From contig NZ_LNSA01000038.1 of NCBI RefSeq assembly GCF_001468465.1, positions 1 to 39,396 of the forward strand: a stretch of 39,396 nt of DNA. The letters are read 5' to 3'. Numbering within the stretch: position 1 is the first letter of the stretch; the number at the start of each line of letters is the position of its first letter. Made by a program: the position numbers and the translations under genes. The notes under the pieces are model-generated. The model did not search any database, had not been told where the DNA came from, and saw only the letters and a program-made list of their open reading frames with translations. Origin of the DNA: Sphingopyxis sp. H115. Lineage in GTDB: Bacteria; Pseudomonadota; Alphaproteobacteria; Sphingomonadales; Sphingomonadaceae. Below are positions 23,969-32,100 of the stretch, piece by piece.

Positions 23969-24249
23969 CGCACTGGATCCGGCGCGACGGTCGATCGCGC
24001 AATCAGCGCCGCGCCCCTCGCCGACAGCGACCAGCCGGCGCCGCCGCGCGGGCCCGGGCAGTCGTCGACCAGCCCGCGGGCTTCATAGTTCCACATGAGG
24101 TCGAATGCCGCTTCGCGCGCGGAAACGCGGTTCGCATAGACGGTGCGCGCGTGCAGCGCGCCCGCGATCGCGGCGGCCGACAGGCGAACGCCCGCCTCGA
24201 CACCGAAGAGCTGGCGCAGCTCGGCCGCGATGCGATGATCGTTCGTCAT
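23965..24249 (-). CDS. Hypothetical 94-residue protein coupled to the recombinase
   Basis: It starts at ATG 24249 (MTNDHRIAAELRQLFG). The open frame extends far upstream, but that part is antisense to the 315-residue gene. The protein reads AAAIAGALHARTVYANRVSAREAAFDLMWNYEARGLVDD, a helical, winged-helix-like pattern (two helices, a turn, then RGLVDD), which could bind DNA. It overlaps the recombinase start by 4 bp, so it is translationally coupled to it. An accessory factor for recombination or its regulator is an inference from that coupling. Confidence 0.6.
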   Translation of the reverse strand: MTNDHRIAAELRQLFGVEAGVRLSAAAIAGALHARTVYANRVSAREAAFDLMWNYEARGLVDDCPGPRGGAGWSLSARGAALIARSTVAPDPVR

Positions 24250-24379
24250 GCCGCGCCCTCCTTTTCGGCGTCCCCGTCGTGTGAATTTCTCGGCCGATTG
24301 GGTGATTTTGGCAGGCGCGGTTTTACCATAAGCCTCGTTTATGACAAGTCCGGTTTGCGGAGCGTCAGACAGATGGGAT

Positions 24380-24398
24380 ACCAAAGTGACACTTTGGT
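24380..24398. promoter_or_regulatory. Perfect 19-bp palindrome in a divergent promoter region
   Basis: ACCAAAGTG-A-CACTTTGGT has 9-bp perfect arms, in the 210-bp gap between the divergent recombinase operon and the 315-residue gene. This looks like a dimeric repressor's operator controlling one or both. Confidence 0.6.
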
Positions 24399-24459
24399 GA
24401 ACTCGGACTTTGACGCCGATTCCGCTCGCGGCTAGCATGGCCCGCCCACCGGAGCCGCC

Positions 24460-25407
24460 ATGCCCCCTAGTCCTCACACTGCCGCCATCGCCTTCCGCCA
24501 AGGCCAGATCGATGCGCTGGCGCGAACCCTCTTCGGCTCCCCTGCCCTCTATTCCGCAGAAATGCGCGAATGCCTCGCGCTGCGCGCGCTGGTCCGCGCC
24601 TGGTCGCAATATCGCGAAGACCGGGCCATCGCGATCGGCGAAAACCTCATCGGCGCCGAATGCGCCGCTGAACGCGACGCCTTCCTCGCCCTGCTCGCCG
24701 CCAGCCTCCCCGATCGCCGGTCGGATCTCGCCGGCGCGATCCGGCGCGTCCAGCAAATCGCGATCCGCCCCCTCGCCGCCGAGGCCGCGGCAACCGTCGC
24801 GCTGGTCGACGCCGGCACCGAGGAGCTGGCGAGCGTTCGCGAGGTCGCAGCGAGCCCGAAGCTGCCGGGCGATCCGGCAACCCGGCTGCTCACCATCGTC
24901 CGGGTCCTCCGGCGATCGGCCGACGTCGACAGCGATGCCCTCTCCGTCACCGCCACCTCGCCGTGCTGGGCGATCAATCTGCTCGCCGTCGCCGATCCCG
25001 CCTTGTTCGGCCTCTCGCCGCATCCCCTGCCCTTCCCCGGGCTGGTCCGGCGCCGGCTCTTCCGCTCCGATCGCGACCTCGATCGCGATCGCGACGACAT
25101 CGCGGACTTTGTGCTCGAGGCGTTGCACGAGACGCTGTGCGATATTGCGCGGGTGCCGCGCGCCGTTGTTGCGTTTGGCGAGGCATTTCCGGGGCTCAGG
25201 GTGAATTCGCGGCTGCTCGATACCTGGCTGTTGCTCTTTGCGTTCGGGTCGATGACGCCCGCCCAGCTCGCGCGCGCCCTCCCCTGCACGAAGGCTGGCG
25301 CTGGCAAGCTCCTCAATGATTTGAAGATCGGTCATTTTGCCGTGCGTCACGGATCCCTCGAGCCGTATGTGACTGCGATTCAATTCCCCGTCTCTTTTAC
25401 GATGTGA
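24460..25407 (+). CDS. Conserved-looking protein of unknown function, 315 residues
   Basis: Starts MPPSPHTAAIAFRQGQ at 24460. It is mostly helical (RECLALRALVRAWSQYREDRAI; GAIRRVQQIAIRPLAAEAAATVAL), with a charged spacer (RRLFRSDRDLDRDRDDIADFVLEALHE). The C-terminal 70 residues read LFAFGSMTPAQLARALPCTKAGAGKLLNDL, which fits a winged helix-turn-helix. I cannot place it in a family; rhizobial HTH proteins such as DUF1612 came to mind without firm support. Its place directly upstream of parA and divergent from the recombinase suggests a plasmid-maintenance regulator. The palindrome at 24380 may be its site. Confidence 0.65.
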   Translation: MPPSPHTAAIAFRQGQIDALARTLFGSPALYSAEMRECLALRALVRAWSQYREDRAIAIGENLIGAECAAERDAFLALLAASLPDRRSDLAGAIRRVQQIAIRPLAAEAAATVALVDAGTEELASVREVAASPKLPGDPATRLLTIVRVLRRSADVDSDALSVTATSPCWAINLLAVADPALFGLSPHPLPFPGLVRRRLFRSDRDLDRDRDDIADFVLEALHETLCDIARVPRAVVAFGEAFPGLRVNSRLLDTWLLLFAFGSMTPAQLARALPCTKAGAGKLLNDLKIGHFAVRHGSLEPYVTAIQFPVSFTM

Positions 25408-25454
25408 TACGGCCGCCCTCGTCGGTTAGATAGCCTATCGATTGCGCTTGGATT

Positions 25455-25568
25455 GCCATATGGATATCCTTTATATATGGATTTGCATATCGCACGCCTT
25501 GTGCTTGCGCTATCGCTTGAATTGCAATATGCCCTCGCTATCGCAATCGAAAGCCATATGGAAATCCT
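25455..25568. repeat. Repeat cluster upstream of parA, candidate centromere/operator
   Basis: GCCATATGGATATCCT (25455-25470) and GCCATATGGAAATCCT (25553-25568) differ by one base and flank two copies of CGCTATCGC (25508-25516, 25536-25544). Between them are the variants TTGCATATCGC and TTGCAATATGCC. The right copy ends against the parA ATG. Such iterated palindromic sites upstream of parA serve as partition sites and autoregulatory operators. Confidence 0.6.
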
Positions 25569-26252
25569 ATGCCTATAATCTCTATTGCCAATCCCAAAGG
25601 CGGCGCCGGAAAAACAACCCTTGCGTTCATTCTCGCGGACCAACTGAGCAGCAATGGCGCTTCGGTTGCAGTCGTGGATGCCGACCCAAACGCGATCATC
25701 GCCAAGTGGCATGAACGCCGAGCAGAGGAGGGGAGGGGCTCCCCCTTTGCCGTTATCGCGAAGCCATCCGAGGGAGCGATGATCAACACCGTCGACCAGC
25801 TGGCGAAAGAGTATCAATTTGTGATCGTTGACCTCGAGGGCACCGCTTCACGAATGACGTCGCGCGCCTTTGCGCGATCACATATGGTTCTCGTGCCGTT
25901 CAACCAATCGCCGATCGACGCCGAGTTAGCGGCGAATGCCGTTCAGCTTATCCATGAAGAATCGGAGGCACTTCAGCGGCCGCTTCCATTCCGTCTCGTT
26001 CGTTCACGCGATAGCAGCGCGGTTACGACGAAGAGTTCGAAGAGGATTGCTTCGGCGATCGCTGAGGCCAATTTGCCGGTTCTCGACGTCGGCTTGGTTG
26101 AGCGTGCGGCGTATAGGGACATATTCGATTTCTCGAAAACTCTTAGCGAGCTCGAGTCAGACACTACGTCTGGTCTTGAGAACGCCCGCGGCAATGCCGC
26201 TAAACTGGCCGCCTCTGTGATCGAGGCCATCCGCGAGGAGTATCCATCATGA
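25569..26252 (+). CDS. parA: ParA-family partition ATPase
   Basis: 227 residues with the deviant Walker A KGGAGKTT at residues 10-17, VVDADP (Walker A' region) and FVIVDLEGTA (Walker B-like). It is the short type without an N-terminal DNA-binding domain (type Ib-like), which segregates plasmids by ATP-dependent binding to the nucleoid. The start at 25569 directly follows the right-hand repeat. Its stop overlaps the ATG of a 109-residue gene, the expected place of the site-specific DNA-binding partner. Autoregulation would be through that partner at the upstream repeats. Confidence 0.93.
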   Translation: MPIISIANPKGGAGKTTLAFILADQLSSNGASVAVVDADPNAIIAKWHERRAEEGRGSPFAVIAKPSEGAMINTVDQLAKEYQFVIVDLEGTASRMTSRAFARSHMVLVPFNQSPIDAELAANAVQLIHEESEALQRPLPFRLVRSRDSSAVTTKSSKRIASAIAEANLPVLDVGLVERAAYRDIFDFSKTLSELESDTTSGLENARGNAAKLAASVIEAIREEYPS

Positions 26253-26578
26253 GCGGATATGGTTTTGGCTCAAAAAAGCCCCCGGCTGATAAACCTGCAG
26301 GTACTATAGATCTTGGAGGCCTTCCCAGCTCGCTCCCGCCACTGAAGCGAGAGGACGAAGCACGAGCGGTCGCCGTCGGCGAAACTCTCGGTTTTGTCGA
26401 TCGAGGGCAGGGGATTCGTCGCCGCAAGCCAGCGGCGATGCCGTCGGTAAATCTTTACGTGAAAGGGCCCCAGGACGTCATCCAGTGGTTTATTGACTAC
26501 ACTGACGGGCAGGGTCATTCCGCTTATTGGAAATCAATCGAGGATTTCAAACGCTTCATGGAAGATCGTGACCAGTGA
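26249..26578 (+). CDS. Small partner of ParA, probable centromere-binding protein
   Basis: 109 residues overlapping parA by 4 bp. The N-terminus is Gly/Pro/Lys-rich and probably flexible (SGYGFGSKKPPADKPAGTIDLG), the middle is acidic-basic, and the C-terminus is more structured (AAMPSVNLYVKGPQDVIQWFIDYTD, ending FKRFMEDRDQ). It is not a canonical HTH ParB, and I recognise no family. In type Ib systems the partner is a small protein with a disordered arm that contacts ParA, so I infer that role from size, arm and position. Confidence 0.65.
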   Translation: MSGYGFGSKKPPADKPAGTIDLGGLPSSLPPLKREDEARAVAVGETLGFVDRGQGIRRRKPAAMPSVNLYVKGPQDVIQWFIDYTDGQGHSAYWKSIEDFKRFMEDRDQ

Positions 26579-26587
26579 TGCCGCTGA

Positions 26588-26806
26588 GCCTGGAGCAATG
26601 ATGAAAGCTTAGCGGTCGCCGACAATCGTGACGAGTTGAACAGCGTCTGCTTGTTGCTCAACGGTGAGATACAGAATCTGACAATCGTGCAAATGGGGTC
26701 CGCTGGACTTGGCTCGCACTGAGGAAAACCCGTTAACGTAGCCCGGTTTGCGGAGGCATATGACCGCAATTGGACGATAGACGACATATTGCCTTGGACG
26801 GAATAG
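26588..26806 (+). pseudogene. Possible decayed small gene
   Basis: One frame reads protein-like sequence (NDESLAVADNRDELNSVC, LLLNGEIQNLTIVQMGSAGL), meets TGA at 26720, then continues in the same frame as VNVARFAEAYDRNWTIDDIL to a final stop at 26804. There is no credible start codon. It may be the eroded end of a gene that once followed the ParA partner. Family unknown. Confidence 0.3.
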
Positions 26807-26823
26807 CCCTGAACCTAGTCGGT

Positions 26824-27186
26824 CTATTTTGGCTCCATCAATTCTATGCGATTTCCGAACGGGTCGGCTACATATCGGCGATTATAGCCAGCGAGAGGTT
26901 CGTCTTCGACGGTTTCAAAGCCCGCGTCGCTCAACCGCTGAATAAGGGCGGCCAAATCTGTGACTGTAAATGCCGGATGGGCTTTCCGAGCGGGTCGAAA
27001 ATCCTTTTCAACGCCAAGATGCACTTTCAACGAACCGCGTTCGAACCAGCATCCACCCCTTTTCGCCAGATGCGGAGGTTTATCGACCTCCGGAATCCCA
27101 AGAAGTTCTGCGTAGAAGCGCCGGGCGGCAGCCTCTTCTCCGGGGGGCATCGCTAGCTGCACGTGGTTTAAGGCTTCAACCTGCAC
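26824..27186 (-). CDS. VOC-family (glyoxalase/bleomycin-resistance fold) protein
   Basis: 120 residues with the vicinal-oxygen-chelate pattern: LNHVQLAMPPGEEAAARRFYAELLGI at the N-terminus (metal-ligand His in NHVQL), HLGVEKDF with a second His, and the C-terminal YVADPFGNRIELME with the Glu ligand. Two beta-alpha-beta-beta-beta modules are expected. Members include dioxygenases, glyoxalase I and antibiotic-binding proteins; the substrate cannot be told here. It starts at ATG 27186 and lies downstream of rep on the same strand. It is an accessory gene with no clear link to replication. Confidence 0.9.
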   Translation of the reverse strand: MQVEALNHVQLAMPPGEEAAARRFYAELLGIPEVDKPPHLAKRGGCWFERGSLKVHLGVEKDFRPARKAHPAFTVTDLAALIQRLSDAGFETVEDEPLAGYNRRYVADPFGNRIELMEPK

Positions 27187-27328
27187 CGACGCCTCCTGAA
27201 CGTATCGGACTGACTGGCAGCTATACGGTGGCGTGGAAGGTGTTGTCTATGTCGACAATCGGTCGGAAGCAGCCGCGATCGCGGTGTGGACCAGCAGTCA
27301 GGCTGCCTGCGATTAGCAGCAAATGGCT

Positions 27329-27348
27329 TTATGTGAGAAACCGGGGGC
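27329..27348 (-). repeat. Isolated inverted copy of the origin iteron
   Basis: On the minus strand GCCCCC-GGTTT-CTCACATAA matches the origin iteron consensus exactly. It lies 12 bp past the rep stop codon, about 1.2 kb from the main array and in the opposite orientation. Confidence 0.8.
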
Positions 27349-27359
27349 GGCCAAGCAGC

Positions 27360-28478
27360 TCATGCACGGCCCCGGAGCCGAACGAACGATTTGCAGAAGC
27401 CTTCCCACGATTTGTAGAGAGCGTCCCCGGTCAGTTTATCCAGGCGAGGCCCCATCTCTTTCCGATAGGCTTCCGCGATAATATCCTTGTCCCAGCCACC
27501 CCCGAAATCGACTACGATAGAAGTGATGCGCGCATCGGCGCCATAGTGGAGAGAGCCTTCCGGGAACGACCGGCGATCTTGAAGCGACGGGGGCAGGGCA
27601 CCTGCAATTGTATCGACCGTTCCGTCCCGGCGGGCGCGCCGGCCCACCTTCGGCCGATCGAGCTCCAGCGCAGTCATTTCTTGATCTACCGTGTCTTTTG
27701 GATTGAAGCTGAGCTTCACTGCAATGACAGGCCGTCCGCGCCCCGCGCCACGAACCTCCTCCCAATCGACGGTAAAATCAGCAAGTTGATCAATCTCAGA
27801 TTTCGACTTGGCGAGGACGTCCCTCCGAAACTCGGCAAAATTCTTGAAGCTGCCATCGGGTACTCCAAGCTTGCGCCGCAGTTCCTCTACCTCCATCTTT
27901 ACCACGCGATTCTGGCGATTTATTACCAAGCACCCCAGATCATAGAGCGTGATCGCGTAGCGAGATTGGAGGGCAAGCATTACACCCAAATTTACGCGCG
28001 CGTAATAATCGGATCGCTGAATCACCCGCTTAAAGTTGTCGGAGAACTGAAATTCCACAACGCTGAGGCCGTCTTCCGCAATTTCCTCCACGCAGCTTGC
28101 TAGCAGCGACTGGGACATAATCGCCGGTTTGCCCTTCGTCGAAGTCGTCCGGATGCGGATAATCACCCGGAGGAGTTCATCCATGACCGGCTGTATCCGC
28201 TCATTACCTTTGTGCGATCCGCGGAGTTCCTTCTTCGTGATGATAAAGGTCTTGTCATCGCCAGCCTCGGGTCCAGCCTTGCGTAGCATAATAGCAAACG
28301 CCTTACGGGCAGCGGCGCTGAGCGAACCCGTCTCGAATTCGGATTCGACCAACTCACCGGGCTTGCTTACAAAATCCAACTCGCGGCGGCGAATCACTTC
28401 GGCAACGCGCAACGTCCGGCTGAGGCTCTCAAAGCCTGACGAAACCTCGATTTCCGATGTCGGAGTTTCTGCGTTCAT
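27360..28478 (-). CDS. repA: Plasmid replication initiator, Rep_3/RepB type
   Basis: About 372 residues from ATG 28478 (MNAETPTSEIEV). The frame is open to 28529, so an earlier start near 28502 is possible; neither has a strong ribosome-binding site. Two winged-helix modules typical of iteron-binding initiators are visible: SLSAAARKAFAIMLRKAG through RIQPVMDELLRVIIRIR, and VMLALQSRYAITLYDLGCLV with VEELRRKLGVPDGSFKNFAEFRRDVL. The latter is close to the Rep_3 signature (SKYALRLYELLK, then LR..LG). It binds the iterons just upstream (28596-28990), opens the origin and should repress its own promoter. A further iteron lies at its 3' end. Confidence 0.92.
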   Translation of the reverse strand: MNAETPTSEIEVSSGFESLSRTLRVAEVIRRRELDFVSKPGELVESEFETGSLSAAARKAFAIMLRKAGPEAGDDKTFIITKKELRGSHKGNERIQPVMDELLRVIIRIRTTSTKGKPAIMSQSLLASCVEEIAEDGLSVVEFQFSDNFKRVIQRSDYYARVNLGVMLALQSRYAITLYDLGCLVINRQNRVVKMEVEELRRKLGVPDGSFKNFAEFRRDVLAKSKSEIDQLADFTVDWEEVRGAGRGRPVIAVKLSFNPKDTVDQEMTALELDRPKVGRRARRDGTVDTIAGALPPSLQDRRSFPEGSLHYGADARITSIVVDFGGGWDKDIIAEAYRKEMGPRLDKLTGDALYKSWEGFCKSFVRLRGRA

Positions 28479-28518
28479 ATGAGTTGCATAACACCCGGTT
28501 GTCATAAAGAGAAGGGGG

Positions 28519-28990
28519 CACCCCATCACTCATACTAACGCAATTTTGGTAGACGCCCGCCCGTCACATGCTGACGCTTTTGCCCATTAGTGCCAGCCCC
28601 CATGCGCACACTTAGACAGCATCAAAAGTTGGCGGAAAACCGTAGAAAATTGAAGGTCCCCCAAATCCTCACATAAAGGCACGTTCAGCCCCCAATTAAT
28701 CACACTAACCGACAGTCTGACGAGGTAACATGCCCCCGAACGCTCACGTAGATGTGGTAGAAATCGATGTGGAGCCCCCAGCGCCTCACATAAAACTGAC
28801 TTTCGGGCTGCAAAGCGGTCCAGGCTTTGCAAAATCAAGCAGAGTCAACGCGATCGGGATGCAAATTCCGACGCTTTAACAGCGGCCCCCAATCACTCAC
28901 ATAATCCCCCGAGCACTCAGCCGGTGGCCCCCGATATCTCACATCGAAGCCCCCGTTGCCTCGCATAGTCGCCCCCTTGGGCTCACATAA
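28519..28990 (+). other. oriV: oriV with about ten 20-bp iterons
   Basis: Consensus GCCCCC-N5-CTCACATAA. Units start at 28596, 28657, 28688, 28732, 28774, 28885, 28905 (degenerate), 28927, 28949 and 28971. The last five are 20-22 bp apart, giving same-face spacing at two helical turns. The earlier ones are spread at 31-61 bp. A degenerate copy at about 28519-28538 overlaps the rep upstream region and could be its operator. No DnaA box was recognised. The non-coding stretch 28479-29151 holds nothing else I can support except the ribosome-binding site AAAGGA before 29152. Confidence 0.93.
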
Positions 28991-29151
28991 ACGCACCTCA
29001 ACTCTCTGAGTATAAACAACATTTCTCCCCTGAATCTTAGAAACTAGAATCTTAGAAGCCTCCCGCGCTGCGCTTGGGCATTTTTATAGGAGGAGGAAAA
29101 GAGGGGGAGAGGCTTTCAGGACCATAGCGGTCCGGAAGAAAGGATCCTCCT

Positions 29152-32100
29152 ATGCTCACCGATACGGACCGGGCGCCCGACACCGCGGGACGCCTGTTCG
29201 AAGCTGCGCGCTCGATCGTCACGCAAATCGAAAACGATAGGCCAGTCCGAAGAGGGCTTATCAATGAGGTAATGGCCGAGGCGTTCGGGGCTAAGTCGGC
29301 CGACGGCGTTTGGACGCAGCGTGACAGTTTCGTCATGACCGAAATCGCGGCGATCCTCGCAGGCCGAAGCGCAAAGCTTCCCGAACAGCCGATCGCCATC
29401 ATCGAGCAGCTCGCCAAACTGGAAAAATCCTTCCCAACGCAGACCGTGCGCAGCGAAGAGCAAATCGCCCATCAGCATTTCTCGACGCCGCTGGATCTCT
29501 CCTGGCTCATCAACCATCTCGCCATTATCGGCAGCGAAGACATCGTACTCGAGCCAAGCGCCGGCATCGGGACGATAGCCCAGTGGGCGGGGCAGGGGAA
29601 AATGCTCCTGCTCAACGAACTTGATCCGGTCCGCGCAGCGGCCCTTCGCATCCTATTCCCGGAACACGGCGTCACCAGCTTCAATGCCGCACAGATCAAT
29701 CAGCACCTATCGGTTCCGCCGACAGTCGTGGTCATGAATCCCCCCTTCGCCCGCAACGCTGCCGGGGCCATGGATCCTTTTGCCGCTCACCGCCACTTCG
29801 CCGCCGCGCTCGCCGCTCTGCAATATGGTGGTCGCATCGTCGCGATCATGCCCGACAACTTCAACCCGGGAGGCAAGCATGGATCGCTGTTCGATCGGGC
29901 AATATCCGGCGCGAACATCCGCATGATGCTTCGTCTCGACAAGGGCTTTGCCGGGAAGGGAACATCTGTCGCCGTCCGGATTGTCGTCGCCGACAAGGGG
30001 AGAGGGCCCGGGCGCCTGCCAACGACGATCAACCGAACGACCGTCAGCAAGCTTCTCGATGCAATTGGCCAGCTACCGGCGCGCGCGATCGTCCACCCCA
30101 ATCCAACTCCTCCAACGCGGCCACGATCCACCAGGACAGGTTCGCTATTCGGTGCATTTCGAGCATCCCCGGCCAAATCCTTCCCCCGGGCCGCGCGGCC
30201 TCTCCCGAGCTTCGAGATCGCCAGCGTCAACTATCGTATCCACGATCCAGTCGCCGCGGCCCACGATGAAACCGCCCTCTACGTTCCATGGCGCAGCCAG
30301 CGCCTCGAATTCGAGAATCCTTGCGAGCATCCGAGCCCGCTGGTCGAGTCCGCGGCCATGGCGGCCGTCGCGCTCCCGGCGCCGAACTATCGACCTCAGC
30401 TGCCAAAGCGGGTCATCGACGAAAAGATTCTGAGCGCCCCCCAGCTCGAGACGATCGTTCACGCTCTCGCGGCAACCGACATCGACCTTCCGGGCCGCTA
30501 TCGCGCACCCGAAAAGGGGCTTGCTCTCGTTCCCCATGCAGACGGGCAACTCTACCGTCAGGGCTTCTTCCTTGGCGACGGGACCGGGGCAGGGAAGGGG
30601 CGGCAGCTTGCCGGGATCACGATGGATCAATGGCTGCGCGGGAAACGCCGGCACCTTTGGCTCAGCGATAGTAGCGCCCTGATTGAAGATGCTCGCCGCG
30701 ACTGGCAGGCTCTCGGGGGAACCCCGCTCGACATCCAACCCTTGGGGCGTGTCCGCGCAGGAGCGGGGATCGAAATGGGCGATGCCATCCTGTTCGCATC
30801 ATATGCCACCTTGCGGAGCGAAGCGGGCGGCGATCGACGTCTCGACCAGATTCTCGCGTGGCTTGGCGACGCGTTCGACGGGCTGCTCTTGTTCGACGAG
30901 GCGCACGCGATGGGCGGTGTTGCCGGCGGGGAAGGGCGGTTCGGCACCGTAGCCGGATCCCAGCAAGGTATTGCCGGAGTTGAACTGCAGAACCGCCTGC
31001 CCCGGGCACGCGTCATCTATGCTTCGGCGACCGGCGCCTCCGACATCAACAATCTCGCCTATGCGACCCGGCTTGGCCTGTGGGGCGAGGGGACTGCGTT
31101 CGTCGATCGCGAGGCTTTCGCTGCGCGGATTCGTGACGGCGGCGTTGCCGCAATGGAGCTGGTCGCGCGCGAGCTGAAGGCGATGGGCGTCTATACCGCT
31201 CGCGCGCTCTCCTATGCCGGTGTCGAATATGACATCCTCGAGCACGCGCTGACGCCTGCGCAGATCAAAGATTTCGACACCTATGCCGACGCCTGGGCGA
31301 TCATCCACCGGAACATGGAAGAGGCCCTTGCCGCCGCCGGCGTCGTCGACCGGCTAACCGGCGCCACGCTTAACGGCCAAGCCCTTTCGGCTGCGCGCTC
31401 GCGGTTCGAAAGCGCCAAACAGCGTTTCTTCTCGGCTCTCCTTCTCGCGATGAAACTGCCAAGCCTTCTGCCCGCCATCGATGTCGCTCTCCAATCGGAC
31501 CAGAGCGCCGTCATCCAGCTCGTCACGACAAGCGAAGCCCTGCTCTCGCGCCGCCTCGCAGATCTCGACCCCGCCGATCGCGCAGAACTGGCGCTGGACC
31601 TTTCGCCTCGCGAACTGGTGATGGACTATCTTCAGGCGGCGTTCCCGACCCGGGCTATGGAGATCGTCAGCGATGACGACGGCAATGAACGGTCGCGTCC
31701 GCTGTCCGACGCAAACGGCAATCCGGTCCATAGCGAGGAAGCCCTGCAGATCCGGACCGACACGCTCGAATTGCTGGGGGCGATGCCGCCGATCGCGCCC
31801 GCCCTCGATGCGGTCATCGAACGATTTGGTACCGACGCCGTTGCAGAGGTTACCGGGCGGACGAAACGCCTCGTGCGCCTGCCCGACGGAAGCCAGAAAC
31901 TGCAGTCACGCTCACCTTCCGCTTGCATGGCTGACGCCGATGCCTTCATGAACGGCGCCAAGCGTATTCTCGTGTTTTCCGACGCCGGCGGGACCGGAAG
32001 ATCCTACCACGCGAGTCTGGATCACCAAAATCAGCAGCGCCGGGTTCACTTCCTTCTCGAACCAGGCTGGCGCGCCGATCGCGCGGTGCAGGGGCTCGGC

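Noticed and set aside
23135..24088. 317-residue plus-strand frame
   Set aside because: Antisense to the tyrosine recombinase; almost entirely Arg/Ala/Pro.
23965..25383. 472-residue minus-strand frame
   Set aside because: Only its last 94 residues (from 24249) have a sensible start and composition; the rest is antisense to the 315-residue gene and rich in Gly/Arg/Ala.
27200..27316. 38-codon plus-strand frame (TDWQLYGGVEGVVYVD...)
   Set aside because: Protein-like but without a start codon and too short to identify; may be a remnant, not called.
28519..28990. CRISPR-like array
   Set aside because: Repeats are only 20 bp with a variable core, spaced 20-60 bp, next to a Rep gene and without cas genes; they are origin iterons.
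30145..30738. Minus-strand frame inside the methylase-helicase gene
   Set aside because: Shadow of a strongly supported protein with clear motifs on the plus strand.
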